In this document: piece after piece, positions 27,751-36,533 of the stretch
How positions within the stretch are numbered: position 1 is the first letter of the stretch
How the letters are laid out: each line of letters opens with the position of its first letter
NCBI RefSeq assembly: GCF_000385135.1
Contig: NZ_ARQM01000010.1
Location: 1,054,001-1,118,000, forward strand
Source of the DNA: Promicromonospora sukumoe 327MFSha3.1
Lineage (GTDB): Bacteria; Actinomycetota; Actinomycetes; Actinomycetales; Cellulomonadaceae
Direction of reading: 5' to 3'
Length of the DNA: 64,000 bases
Translations under genes and position numbers: made by a program
The notes under the pieces: generated by a model
What the model was told of the DNA's origin: nothing
Seen by the model: only the letters and a program-made list of their open reading frames with translations
Database searches by the model: none

Positions 27751-30279
27751 GTGTCCACGTTGTCGTCAAGGCCCCGGGCGGGGGTCGCGCACACGACGTC
27801 GCCGGGGCGGCTCCTCGCGCCGGAACGACGCATCGTCCCGTTCGTCGGCCGCACCGCCGAGCACGCGTCGCTCGCCGTGTGGTGCACCAGCCCGGACCCC
27901 GTCGGGATCCGCCTGGTCACCGGCCCGGGCGGCGTCGGCAAGACCCGCCTCGCCCGCGAGTTCGCGCACCACATGGCCCGCGCCGGCTGGACCTGCCTGA
28001 ACGTGCCCGACGGCGCGGAGCACCTGGCCCTGGCGCTGGTCCCCGACGGCGCCCCCGCCCTCCTCCTGGTCGACGACGCCGGCACCCGCGGCCCGGCGCT
28101 CGCGGACCTCCTGGCCGCCGCCGCACGGGGCCGCAACGGCGCGCTGCGCGTGCTGCTGGTCGAGCGGTCCGCCGGCCCGTGGTTCGACCGGCTCGGGACG
28201 CTCGACCCGGTGCTCCGGGAGCTGCTCGAGGACGGCCGCGCCCCCGCGGCCCTGCCGGACGCCGTCCTGCCCGGGCAGGTCGACGCGCGGGTCGTGGCCG
28301 CGTTCGCCGAGCCGTACGCGCGGGCCCTGGGCGTGGCCGTGCCGCAGGTCTCGGTCGCCTCGGTCCCGGGCGGCGCGCGGATGCTCGACCTGCACGCGGC
28401 GGCGCTGTGCGCCGTCCTGCGCGCCCAGGAGCAGGGTCCGCGAGGCGTGCTGCCCGTCGACGTGTCCGACACGCTCGACGAGCTCCTGGAGCACGAGCGC
28501 TGGACCTGGTTCCGCTCCGCGGAGGGGGCCGGGCTGCTCGGCGACGCGGGCCTCGGCCCGGCGGCCCTGGACGGGCTGGTCGCCGCCGCGACGCTCACCG
28601 GCGTGCGCACGCCGGACGCGGCCGAGCGCCTGGTGCGCCGCGTCGCCGCCGTCCTGCCGGGCGTGCGGGCAGGCGCGGAGGACGCCGTCGGCCGCTGGCT
28701 GCTGGACCTGGACCCGCACCGGGCGCTGCCCGGCGCCCTGGTGGACCCGCACCTCCTGGGGGAGCTCACGGACGTGCCCGAGCTGCTGGGGGCGGCACTG
28801 CGCGGGGCGGGCGCGCCGTCCCTGCGCAGGGCCGCGCTGCGCGCCGCCGGCATGGTCGCCGACCGGCTCGACGGGCGCACCGGCGACCTGGACGCCGCGC
28901 TCGACGGCCTCGGCGCCGCGCTCGCGATCCTGCCCGACGACGCGGACACCCTGCGCACCGTCGCGGGCGTGCTCCCGCGCCCGTCGCTCACGCTGGGCGA
29001 GCTGCGGGCCGAGGTCACGCTGCGCGCCCTGGCCGCCACCTGCCGCGACGACGCCGCGCGGTACGCCGAGGCGCTGGGCGAGGCCGGGACCGCGCTCGGG
29101 GAGGCGGGCCGGGCCGCCGACGCCGAGCCCTACGAGCGGGAGGCGGTCGCCCTGCTGCGCGGCGCGGCCGAGGTGGACCCCGACAGGCTCCGGCCGCGCC
29201 TGGCGGGCCTGCTCGCGAACCTCGGCACCACGTGCGCGGCCCAGGGTCGTCCGGCCGAGGCGCTGCGCCACGCCGAGGAGGCCACGGCGCTGGTGCGGCT
29301 GTCCGCCGCGGACCACCCCGGCACCGCCCGGTTCGACCTGACCGTGGCGCGGCACACCCGCGCGGCGCTCCTCACCGACCTGGGGCAGCCGTCGTCCGCG
29401 CTCGAACCGGCCCGGGAGGCCGAGGCCCTGTGGCGCGAGCTCGCCCGCCGCCGTCCCGACCAGTGCGCCCCGTACCTGGCCCGGTCCCTGACGGACGTGG
29501 CACGCGTGCTGCTGGAGCTGGGCTTCGGCGCGGAGGCGCTGGCCCCGGCCCAGGAGGCGCTGGACCTCCAGCGCCGGCTGACCGCGGCCGACCCCGACCG
29601 GCACCTGCCCGGCCTCGCCGACACGCTCCAGGCCGTGGGCGACGTGCTGCGCGACCAGGGCCGGGCCGAGGAAGCCCTGGCCCACCTCGAGCAGGCCGTC
29701 GCGCTGCGCCGCCGGACCGCCCTGGAGAACCCGGGCCGGTACCTCACCGACCTCGCCCGGTCGCTGCGGGCGTTCGGCACGGGGCTGTCCGACGTCGGCC
29801 GGTGGGAGGAAGGTCGGTCGCTCCAGCAGGAGGCCGTCGAGGTGCTGCGCCGGCTCGCCGCCGAGGACCCGGCCCGGCACGTGCCCGAGCTCGCCGAGGC
29901 GCTGTCGGCCCTGGGCGTGACCCACTCCCGGCTGCACCGGTCGCAGGAGGCGCTGGACGCCGAGCACGAGGCGGCCCTGGTCTGGCGGGACCTCGTCGAC
30001 GCCGACCCGCAGCGGTACCGGCCCCGGCTGGCCCAGTCGCTGAGCAACCTGGGCGCGATCTTCACCGTGCTCAAGCTCGGCGACGAGGCGGTCGAACTCG
30101 TGCGCGAGGCCGTGGCCCTGTTGCGCGAGCTCCTGGCCGAGAACGCCGCGCGGTACCGGCCGCGGCTCGCGGAGGCGCTGCGCACGCTGGCGCTCACGCT
30201 CCACGACCAGGAGCGGTTCGACGAGGCCCGGCGGGCGCGGGCGGAGGCGCAGGAGCTCGGGGGGCTGGTGGCGGCGTAG
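27751..30279 (+). CDS. STAND-like NTPase with C-terminal TPR array
   Basis: An 842-residue signalling-type protein. Walker A is GPGGVGKT (about 58-65) and Walker B ALLLVDDAG (about 105-113), as in STAND/NB-ARC ATPases. After a linker region, at least eight TPR-like helical hairpins run from about 410 to 835, each with an RYRPRLAxxLxxLG-type spacing (e.g. RPRLAGLLANLGTTCAAQGR). No effector domain is fused at either end. STAND proteins are switch ATPases that oligomerise after ligand sensing by the repeat array; roles range from transcriptional control to antiphage defence. A GTG start is used; the AAGGAGG at 27725-27731 is rather far, so the start is less certain. The next gene encodes a small membrane protein that could be a partner. 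Confidence 0.78.
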   Translation: MSTLSSRPRAGVAHTTSPGRLLAPERRIVPFVGRTAEHASLAVWCTSPDPVGIRLVTGPGGVGKTRLAREFAHHMARAGWTCLNVPDGAEHLALALVPDGAPALLLVDDAGTRGPALADLLAAAARGRNGALRVLLVERSAGPWFDRLGTLDPVLRELLEDGRAPAALPDAVLPGQVDARVVAAFAEPYARALGVAVPQVSVASVPGGARMLDLHAAALCAVLRAQEQGPRGVLPVDVSDTLDELLEHERWTWFRSAEGAGLLGDAGLGPAALDGLVAAATLTGVRTPDAAERLVRRVAAVLPGVRAGAEDAVGRWLLDLDPHRALPGALVDPHLLGELTDVPELLGAALRGAGAPSLRRAALRAAGMVADRLDGRTGDLDAALDGLGAALAILPDDADTLRTVAGVLPRPSLTLGELRAEVTLRALAATCRDDAARYAEALGEAGTALGEAGRAADAEPYEREAVALLRGAAEVDPDRLRPRLAGLLANLGTTCAAQGRPAEALRHAEEATALVRLSAADHPGTARFDLTVARHTRAALLTDLGQPSSALEPAREAEALWRELARRRPDQCAPYLARSLTDVARVLLELGFGAEALAPAQEALDLQRRLTAADPDRHLPGLADTLQAVGDVLRDQGRAEEALAHLEQAVALRRRTALENPGRYLTDLARSLRAFGTGLSDVGRWEEGRSLQQEAVEVLRRLAAEDPARHVPELAEALSALGVTHSRLHRSQEALDAEHEAALVWRDLVDADPQRYRPRLAQSLSNLGAIFTVLKLGDEAVELVREAVALLRELLAENAARYRPRLAEALRTLALTLHDQERFDEARRARAEAQELGGLVAA

Positions 30280-30280
30280 G

Positions 30281-30303
30281 CGCGGGTGTCCTGTACCCCC
30301 GCG
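30281..30303 (+). terminator. Weak hairpin after the STAND/TPR gene
   Basis: CGCGGG (30281-30286) pairs with CCCGCG (30298-30303) over an 11-base loop, followed by TTCCTG. It is a weak terminator at best and would not fully separate the gene from the next one. Confidence 0.35.
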
Positions 30304-30382
30304 TTCCTGACCAGTAGGCTTTGCTGGTTGTTGGACCGATGAGGACTGCTGCTGTACCGAGCGACCGAGGCGGGGCCCGGGG

Positions 30383-31183
30383 GTGGCGGAAGTGGACCGA
30401 CGGACCCGGACCGACCGCTGGGGGTGGACACGCAGCGGTCTGATCGTGATCACCCTCGGGGTCGCCTCGAACCTCGCGCTGACCTTCGTGCCGGACGTCG
30501 TCCCGGACCGGGCCGCCGAGATCGTCGTGTACTGCATGACGGCGGTGGTGATCGTCGTCGCCCCGCTCTGGGTATACCGCGAGCTGGTCGAGTCGTCGCG
30601 CCGGCTGGAGGAGGAGCGACGGCGGATGCGGGGCATCGAGGCCGCCGGGAGCGACTTCGGCCGGGAGGCCGACACCTATGCCGTGTGGGGCGCTGCGGAG
30701 CAGAGCGTGCTCTGCTTCGGGGTCGGGCTGACCGGCGTGTCGAAGGACGTCGAACGCATAGCAGAGGCCGCGGGCCGCGGGGTGCAGGTCGACCTCGTCA
30801 TGGTCGACCCCCGGTGGCTGCGCGAGCGGTCCGCGCTGTCCGGCGTGATGGACGACTTCTACGACGAGGTGGAGTTCGTCGCGCGGGTCGAACGGGCGCA
30901 CGAGGCACTCATCGCCCTGTCCGAGCGGCTCGCGGCCGAGGGCGCGGCGGGGCTGGTCCGCGTGCACACCTACCGGTCCTGGCCGCAGCACAGCGCGACG
31001 ATCGCCGATCCCTGGGCCGAGGAGCCGAAGGGCTACGTCGAGTTCCATGTCTTCCGGCGGCGTCGGGACTGGGTCCGGATCGTCGCGTCCGGGTTCGACG
31101 GACCACGGATCGACCGGCCCGTCGTGGCGAACATCCTGCACGAGATCGACCGTCTCGTCGGATATCACCTGGCCCCTGCCTGA
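30383..31183 (+). CDS. Membrane-anchored protein with PLD-like C-terminal fold
   Basis: 266 residues: two N-terminal TM segments (about 16-36 and 43-64), a coiled stretch (ESSRRLEEERRRMRGIEAA), and a soluble domain. In this domain GVQVDLVMVDPRWLRERSAL, VRVHTYRSWPQHSATIAD and EFHVFRRRRDWVRIV resemble the beta strands of phospholipase-D-like folds. The HxKxxxxD catalytic motif is not present, so it is either divergent or non-catalytic. Family uncertain. It follows the STAND/TPR gene by 103 bp on the same strand; a sensor/effector pairing is conceivable but unproven. Confidence 0.6.
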   Translation: MAEVDRRTRTDRWGWTRSGLIVITLGVASNLALTFVPDVVPDRAAEIVVYCMTAVVIVVAPLWVYRELVESSRRLEEERRRMRGIEAAGSDFGREADTYAVWGAAEQSVLCFGVGLTGVSKDVERIAEAAGRGVQVDLVMVDPRWLRERSALSGVMDDFYDEVEFVARVERAHEALIALSERLAAEGAAGLVRVHTYRSWPQHSATIADPWAEEPKGYVEFHVFRRRRDWVRIVASGFDGPRIDRPVVANILHEIDRLVGYHLAPA

Positions 31184-31212
31184 GCGTTCCCGGCTGTGGG
31201 ACGATCCAGGGC

Positions 31213-31959
31213 GTGTCCCTCGAACGAATTGCCCTGATCAGCGACGTCCACGGCAACCTGACGGCCCTCGACGCCGTGCTCCATGACATCGCGTCACGAG
31301 GAATTGACCAGATCATCAATCTCGGGGACTTCGTCGGTAAAGGGCCGCAGGGAAGTGCCGTCGTCGACCGTTGTAATGACGCGTGCGACGTCAATATCCG
31401 CGGCAACTGGGACGACTTCCTCCCGACGCTCGGCGACGACGCGTCCCCCGGGATGGTCTGGTGGCGCGACGAGCTGCGGCCCGACCAGCACGAGTGGCTG
31501 CGCACCCTCCCGCTGAGCCACGACCTGCTCCTGAGCGGGCGGCGCATCCGGCTGTTCCACGCCTCCGCGACGAGCCCGCACGTGCGCGTGCGGGCCCGGC
31601 ACACCGCCGAGGAGTTCGACGGCATGTTCTGGAACACGCCGATGACCGGTGACGGCGCGCCGCCGTCGATGGTGGGCTACGGCGACATCCACGAGTCGTT
31701 CCTCGAGGTGGACCGGGGGCGCACGCTGTTCAACGTGGGGAGCGTCGGCAACCCCCTGGACGAGCCCGTTCCCGGGTACGTGATCCTCGAGGGCGTCGTC
31801 GGCGAACCGGGCCCGGCGCCGTTCGGCCTGCAGTTCGTGCGTGTGCCGTACGACGCCGAGGCCGAGATCGCCGTGGCCGCCCGACTCGGCATGCCGGAGC
31901 TCGAGCCGTACGCCACGGAGCTGCGGACCGCGGTGTACCGGGGGCTCCAGACGCCGTGA
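31213..31959 (+). CDS. Calcineurin-like metallophosphoesterase (YfcE/MJ0936-like)
   Basis: A 248-residue phosphoesterase with a two-metal site: ISDVHGN (DxH), NLGDFVGKGPQ (GD), RGNWDDF (GNxD, with Trp in place of the usual His), LFHASATSP, and GYGDIHESF where GHTH is usual, then NVGSVGNP. The missing GNHD histidine and altered GHTH may lower or change activity. The start is GTG 31213; the frame is open far upstream, but that stretch lies antisense of nothing conserved and overlaps the previous gene. Locally the GC content drops in the first third of the gene. Confidence 0.8.
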   Translation: MSLERIALISDVHGNLTALDAVLHDIASRGIDQIINLGDFVGKGPQGSAVVDRCNDACDVNIRGNWDDFLPTLGDDASPGMVWWRDELRPDQHEWLRTLPLSHDLLLSGRRIRLFHASATSPHVRVRARHTAEEFDGMFWNTPMTGDGAPPSMVGYGDIHESFLEVDRGRTLFNVGSVGNPLDEPVPGYVILEGVVGEPGPAPFGLQFVRVPYDAEAEIAVAARLGMPELEPYATELRTAVYRGLQTP

Positions 31960-32127
31960 CCAGCGGCGCAGCGAAGGGCGTGCGAATCAATGCGAGGAAT
32001 ATCCCCGCCGCGGGCGTGAGTAATTGCCCGGCGCATCAGTCTCGCGGAGAAAAGAATCATCGACGGATATCGAAACTCGCACCGATTCGACTGGACTCTG
32101 GGCACCGGAACGCGCAAGACTGGCCGT
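31960..32127 (+). other. 168-bp A/T-richer intergenic stretch
   Basis: No gene. This stretch is noticeably less GC-rich than the surrounding DNA. Just before the next start an AAGACT hexamer lies six bases ahead of GTG 32128, a possible degenerate -10 box. Confidence 0.4.
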
Positions 32128-32358
32128 GTGAACGAAATCACATTGGAAGCCGAAGCCAGCAATCAGCACAAGGACCTCACGACGCTTGAGGCCGCCCGTC
32201 TGCTGGGTGTGTCCAAGCTGCACGTCATCGACCTGCTCGAGGCCGGTGAGATCGACTATCACATGGTCGGGTCGGACCTGATGTTCAGCGCCACTGAGAT
32301 CGAGTCCTACAAGTTCGACCGTGAGCACCGCGACTCGGAGTCGCTCGTATCGGCATGA
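32128..32358 (+). CDS. Small excisionase/MerR-type helix-turn-helix protein
   Basis: 76 residues: an acidic N-terminus (EITLEAEASNQHKD), then a winged-HTH of the HTH_17/excisionase type (LTTLEAARLLGVSKLHVIDL, LLEAGEIDYHMVGSDLMFSATEIESYK). Similar domains occur in phage excisionases, in small transcriptional regulators and in PHD-like antitoxin partners. No integrase, recombinase or toxin gene is nearby, so it is probably a stand-alone DNA-binding protein. It is followed by a strong terminator. Confidence 0.75.
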   Translation: MNEITLEAEASNQHKDLTTLEAARLLGVSKLHVIDLLEAGEIDYHMVGSDLMFSATEIESYKFDREHRDSESLVSA

Positions 32359-32445
32359 CCCCCGCGCGGCGGCAGACGCCCTGGCGTTTCCGCTGACGCA
32401 GTGCGTGCGGCCCGCGAACCTGCGGCGCCACGCACCCTGACGCCT

Positions 32446-32477
32446 GAGCGCACGTTCATCACCGCGAACGTGCGCTC
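32446..32477 (+). terminator. Intrinsic terminator after the HTH gene
   Basis: A perfect 12-bp inverted repeat, GAGCGCACGTTC (32446-32457) and GAACGTGCGCTC (32466-32477), eight-base loop, followed by TTGT. It sits between convergent genes (HTH protein and phosphoesterase), so it may serve both. Confidence 0.75.
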
Positions 32478-32523
32478 TTGTCATGTCCGGACCGGGCCGG
32501 CCCGGCCTCACGCCAGCCCGGCC

Positions 32524-33156
32524 TCACGCCCAGCCCAGCGGCTCCAGGTCGCGCGGGCCGTCGGCGATGAGCCCTGCGATCGTCGCGGCGGACACGGGCC
32601 GGCCGCCCCAGGCGTCGACACCGACGTTGATCTGCCGCCCCCGCTGCCGCCAGGTGTCGTGCACGTGGCCGTGCACCACCCAGCCGCCCCGGTCCGCGAG
32701 CCGGTACTCGACGAACCGGTCCGCGCCGTGCGAGTCGCCCTCGTAGGGGAAGTGGGACAGCTCGACGGTCGCGTTGCCCACCGCGACCGGCTCGGGCCGG
32801 TCGTGGATCTCGGCGAAGCCCGCGGCCAGGTAGCGCTCGTGCTCCTTGGCCCGACGCCGCTCGCGGGCGTCCGGCTCGCCCTTGCGCAGCGCGCGGTCGC
32901 CCTCCCAGCAGCGGTCGTGGTTGCCCGGCACGAGGATCTTGCGCCCGGCCAGCCGCCCGATGTTGGCGAGGGAGTCCGCCAGGGAGCCGAGGGCGACGTC
33001 GCCCAGCACCCACACGGTGTCGTCCTCGGTGACGGTCTCGTTCCAGAGCCGCACGAGGGCGGCGTCCATGTCCCCGACGCCGGCGAAGGGGCGGTCGCAG
33101 AACCGGATGATGTTCAGGTGTCCGAAGTGCAGGTCGGACGTGTAGTACGTAGTCAT
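32524..33156 (-). CDS. Calcineurin-like metallophosphoesterase
   Basis: A 210-residue phosphoesterase with a complete metal site: TSDLHFGHLNIIRFC (DxH), VLGDVALG (GD), PGNHDRCW (GNHD), LSHFPYEG (H) and VVHGHVHDTW (GHxH). The order and the HFGHxNIIxF segment match the family annotated as metallophosphatase/phosphohydrolase of phage and bacterial origin, substrate unknown. It is the second phosphoesterase within 2 kb, but this one keeps all ligands. Transcribed towards the HTH gene. Confidence 0.88.
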   Translation of the reverse strand: MTTYYTSDLHFGHLNIIRFCDRPFAGVGDMDAALVRLWNETVTEDDTVWVLGDVALGSLADSLANIGRLAGRKILVPGNHDRCWEGDRALRKGEPDARERRRAKEHERYLAAGFAEIHDRPEPVAVGNATVELSHFPYEGDSHGADRFVEYRLADRGGWVVHGHVHDTWRQRGRQINVGVDAWGGRPVSAATIAGLIADGPRDLEPLGWA

Positions 33157-33231
33157 GTCAGGACGTATTCAACCGGGCCCGGGCCGCCGAGGGAACCGAA
33201 TTGGGCGGCCCGGGTCCGGCTGGTCCTGCCG

Positions 33232-34998
33232 TCAGTACCGGTACGACCAGGTGCAGAACCCGCCGTCGGCGGTGTAGGACACCTTGTCGACGCCCTTGCC
33301 CTCCCAGCCGAGCACCGTCTTGTCGCGGCGGGTCGCCGTCAGGTAGTCGCCGGCCGGGATGGTGATCGTTGTGCTGGGGAGAGTCAGCGAGTAGCCGCTG
33401 CACACGGGCTGCTCGCCCTCCGGGTAGTACTCGCAGTCGTCGCACGCGTCGATCTCGACGACGCCGGTGGCCGGCCCCGTGTAGACCATCTGGAAGGGGT
33501 CGGGGCTGTAGTTGTAGACGGTCAGCGTGACCGTGCCGTCGGGCTCGTCCCGGGCGGGGAGCCGGACGCCGGCCTCCGGGTCCACCAGGGCTATCCCCGC
33601 CGCGATCCGCACGCGCTCCGCGTAGTCGGCCTCCTTGGCCCGCGGGTACGACTCCACCAGACCGGTCAGGGCCTGCACCACCGTCGCGTACCGCTTGCGC
33701 TCGAACTCCTGCAGCCCGCACCTCAGGAGCTCGGCGGGCACCTGCTCGCGCGCCTCGTCGGACAGGGCGCTGACCTCACCGGACTCGAACTTCGCGAGGA
33801 AGCCCGCTGACGCCGCCGCGGCCCTGGTGTCGGTGCAGCCGTTCTTGCCGCTCAGGTCCTTCAGCACGCCGTCGCGCCACTCCGCGAGGTTTCCGGGCAC
33901 CGCCAGGGCCGAGTCGCTGGCCGGGTGGTCCGCCAGGAGCTCGGAGAGGTAGGTCCGGGACATGTCGAAGTTGCCGGCCTCGGCGGACCGGAGTCCGCAG
34001 TCGTGCAGGGCTCTCGGGATCTCGCTCTGCGCGACCTCGTGCAGCGGCCCGGGCGTGCCGGGCTCGGCGAAGTGCCGGACGACGACCAGCCCCGTGCACG
34101 GGTCGTCGGTCTTGGCCTGCGCGTACAGGTCGTCGATGAGGCCCGGCACCCGGTCGGCGGCGCGCGTCGCGGGGTGGTCCGCCGCCACTCCCAGGTAGGT
34201 CGCGTACGCGGCGTCGTACGTCTCCCTGAACGGGCCGAACACCGTGCCCGTCGACTCCAGGCTCGCCTCGGCGCGGTCCAGGTCGGAGGCCAGGTGGGTC
34301 TCCAGCACCTCGTGCTGCGCCACTGCGTACCCCGTGCCCAGCAGGGGCACGATCGCGAGCGTCGCCCACGCGACCCGGCCGGCGGCGTCCGGCGACCAGG
34401 TCGTGCGGCGCCGGTCCGTGGACCCGGCCGGGCGGCGGGCGCGGCTCCGGGCGAGCAGCGCGGCGTCGAGGGCGAACAGCCCGAGCGCGCCCACGTACCC
34501 CACGGCCCACCAGACGGCGATCGGCTCGCGCCCGATCGGCAGCGCGACCCAGGCCAGGCCCGCGGTCGCGGCCAGGGCGACCGCCAGGCGGAGCCACGCC
34601 CGCAGGTGCAGGTAGCCCAGCCCGAGGCCGCTCAGGTTGAGCAGGGCGGCCGTGCGCGGGCGGGTGCCGGGGTCCGCGGGCGCGCCGGGCACCTCGTCCG
34701 CGCCGGGCACCTCGTCCCTCACGCCGGGGTACGACGGCGCCGTGGGGGCCGGCTCGGACGTAGCCTCAGCCGTCGCCTCGGACCCGTTCGGTGACCCCGC
34801 CCGCGCCCTCCCCGTGGCCCCTGCCCCCGTGGCCGCCGCCCGCGCCGTCGCCGCCCATGCCGCCGCCCGTGCCGCTGCCTCTGACCTGGGCTCGGACCTC
34901 GGCTCGGAGCCGGTCTCGTCCGTCGTGCCGGGGCCCTTGGACGTCGCGCCGGACGGCTCCTCCGTCGGGGCCGCGTCCGGTGCGGTATCGGTGCTCAT
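33232..34998 (-). CDS. Large hypothetical membrane protein with disordered N-terminus and extracytoplasmic repeats
   Basis: 588 residues. Residues 1-115 are low-complexity (Ala, Glu, Pro, Ser, Thr) and disordered. Three TM segments follow at about 132-152, 160-182 and 207-227. The rest, presumably extracytoplasmic, has TPR-like helical pairs (YLSELLADHPASDSA, ALTGLVESYPRAKEAD) and ends in a Cys-containing beta domain (DACDDCEYYPEGEQPVC, GGFCTWSYRY). I do not recognise the family. TAGCAT eight bases before the ATG supports the start. It is divergent from the MocR-type regulator gene. Confidence 0.65.
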   Translation of the reverse strand: MSTDTAPDAAPTEEPSGATSKGPGTTDETGSEPRSEPRSEAAARAAAWAATARAAATGAGATGRARAGSPNGSEATAEATSEPAPTAPSYPGVRDEVPGADEVPGAPADPGTRPRTAALLNLSGLGLGYLHLRAWLRLAVALAATAGLAWVALPIGREPIAVWWAVGYVGALGLFALDAALLARSRARRPAGSTDRRRTTWSPDAAGRVAWATLAIVPLLGTGYAVAQHEVLETHLASDLDRAEASLESTGTVFGPFRETYDAAYATYLGVAADHPATRAADRVPGLIDDLYAQAKTDDPCTGLVVVRHFAEPGTPGPLHEVAQSEIPRALHDCGLRSAEAGNFDMSRTYLSELLADHPASDSALAVPGNLAEWRDGVLKDLSGKNGCTDTRAAAASAGFLAKFESGEVSALSDEAREQVPAELLRCGLQEFERKRYATVVQALTGLVESYPRAKEADYAERVRIAAGIALVDPEAGVRLPARDEPDGTVTLTVYNYSPDPFQMVYTGPATGVVEIDACDDCEYYPEGEQPVCSGYSLTLPSTTITIPAGDYLTATRRDKTVLGWEGKGVDKVSYTADGGFCTWSYRY

Positions 34999-35006
34999 GT
35001 GCCGGG

Positions 35007-35012
35007 ATGCTA
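35007..35012 (-). promoter_or_regulatory. -10 box of the 33232-34998 membrane-protein gene
   Basis: TAGCAT on the minus strand, eight bases before the ATG at 34998. Confidence 0.4.
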
Positions 35013-35108
35013 GATCGGCGGCGAGGGCGAAAAGCCCGAAAATCGTTGGTCGACCGGGTGATTTATCCGTTGAGTCCGAACTGTGACGAGCGGGCCCGTC
35101 CGATGCGT

Positions 35109-35114
35109 CATGAT
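35109..35114 (+). promoter_or_regulatory. -10-like box of the MocR gene
   Basis: CATGAT, one mismatch from TATGAT, ends six bases before ATG 35121. The same hexamer and spacing occur before glgX. Confidence 0.4.
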
Positions 35115-35120
35115 CGGCGG

Positions 35121-36533
35121 ATGGACCTCGCCGTCGAGCTCAGCAGCCGCACCGGACGCACCGACGCGATCTACCGCGCCCTGCACTCGGCGCTGACCAC
35201 GGGCCGTGTCCCGGCGGGGGAGCGGCTCCCCTCGACCCGCGACCTCGCGCGCGACCTCGGTGTCTCGCGGGCCAGCGTCGCCACGGCGTACGAGCGGCTC
35301 GTCGCGGAGGGGTTCCTGGAGACCCGCACCGGCGCCGGCACCTTCGCCACCGCGGCGGCGAGCGACACGGCGCCCGCGCGCCGCCGGAACCCTGGCGTCC
35401 TGCGGCCCCGGGCCGGCTGGCGCTGGCAGGTGCGGCCCGCGAGCGGCGACCGGCCGGCCCCGGCCCACGACTTCCGGGTGGGCATCCCCGACGCGACCCT
35501 CTTCCCGTTCGACACCTGGCGGCGGCTGCTGGCGGCCGAGTCGCGCGCGGGCGGCCCCGCCGCGGGCTCGTACGGCGGCCCGGCGGGCCTGCCCCGGTTC
35601 CGCGCCGCGGTGGCCCGGTACGCGACCGGCTCGCGCGGCGTCCGCGCGGGGGCCGACGACGTCGTGGCCACCACCGGCGCGCAGCAGGCCCTCGACCTCG
35701 TGGCCCGCGTGCTGCTCGAACCGGGCGACGTCGTCGCCGTGGAGGACCCGGGCTACCCCGAGGCGCGCGAGCTCTTCGCGCTGCACGGGGCCGAGGTGGT
35801 GCCCGTGCCGGTCGACGCCGACGGCCTGGTCGTGGACCAGATCCCGGCGCGCGCCCGGCTGGTCTACACCACGCCGTCGCACCAGTTCCCGCTCGGGATG
35901 CCGCTGTCGCTGGCCCGGCGCCGGGCCCTCCTGGCGCACGCGGCCCGGCACGGCGCCGCGGTCGTCGAGGACGACTACGACAGCGAGTTCCGCCGCGTGA
36001 ACCGGCCGCTGGAGCCGCTGCAGGCCCTGGACCGCGACGGCCGCGTGGTCTACGTGGGCACGTTCTCCAAGTCGCTGCTGCCGGGCCTGCGCGTGGGGTA
36101 CCTGGTGGCGCCGCCGTCGCTGCGCGACGCGCTGCTCGCCGCCCGGCAGCTCACCGACGGGCACGGGGCCGTGCACGTGCAGGGGGCGCTGGCACGCCTG
36201 ATCGACGACGGCCTGCTGGCCCGGCACGTCCGCAAGGCGTCCGCCGTCTACGCCGAGCGGCACGAGATCCTGCTCGACGCCCTGGCCGGGCTGCCCCTCG
36301 AGGTGGTCCCGTCGGCCGCCGGCCTGCACGTGGCGGCCTACCTCGCGGACGGCGTCCCGGTGGGTTCGCAGGCCGTCGTCGCCCGGGCCCGGCGCGGGTC
36401 GGTCGGCCTGGAGTCGCTGGCCGCCTTCGCGACCGGGCCCCACCGTGACGGGCTGGTGCTCGGCGTCGGGGCCGCGGTCACGAGCTCGATCCGGCCAGGG
36501 ATCCAGACGCTGGGGCGGCTGCTGGAGCCGTGA
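35121..36533 (+). CDS. MocR/PdxR-type regulator (GntR wHTH fused to aminotransferase fold)
   Basis: 470 residues. The N-terminal GntR winged helix (YRALHSALTTGRVPAGERLP, STRDLARDLGVSRASVATAY) is joined by a linker to a fold-type-I aminotransferase domain (YGGPAGLPRFRAAVARY, EDPGYPEARELF, VVEDDYDSEFR). The PLP-binding lysine is in GTFSKSLLPGLRVGYLV, about residue 316. MocR regulators sense PLP or amino compounds and control pyridoxal, GABA or amino acid genes. The expected target is adjacent; here the convergent amino acid exporter gene overlaps its 3' end by 56 bp. No pdxST genes are present in the window. Confidence 0.9.
   Translation: MDLAVELSSRTGRTDAIYRALHSALTTGRVPAGERLPSTRDLARDLGVSRASVATAYERLVAEGFLETRTGAGTFATAAASDTAPARRRNPGVLRPRAGWRWQVRPASGDRPAPAHDFRVGIPDATLFPFDTWRRLLAAESRAGGPAAGSYGGPAGLPRFRAAVARYATGSRGVRAGADDVVATTGAQQALDLVARVLLEPGDVVAVEDPGYPEARELFALHGAEVVPVPVDADGLVVDQIPARARLVYTTPSHQFPLGMPLSLARRRALLAHAARHGAAVVEDDYDSEFRRVNRPLEPLQALDRDGRVVYVGTFSKSLLPGLRVGYLVAPPSLRDALLAARQLTDGHGAVHVQGALARLIDDGLLARHVRKASAVYAERHEILLDALAGLPLEVVPSAAGLHVAAYLADGVPVGSQAVVARARRGSVGLESLAAFATGPHRDGLVLGVGAAVTSSIRPGIQTLGRLLEP

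Noticed and set aside
27766-30675. A minus-strand open frame of about 970 codons opposite the STAND/TPR gene
   Set aside because: Walker motifs and TPRs are on the plus strand; the minus product is Arg/Gly/Gln-rich with no pattern.
30383-31183. A phospholipase D HKD motif in the membrane protein
   Set aside because: The nearest stretch (QHSATIAD) has neither the Lys nor the right spacing, so a catalytic PLD is not claimed.
31960-32358. A prophage or integrated element around the excisionase-like gene
   Set aside because: No integrase, no attachment-like repeats, no phage genes on either side.
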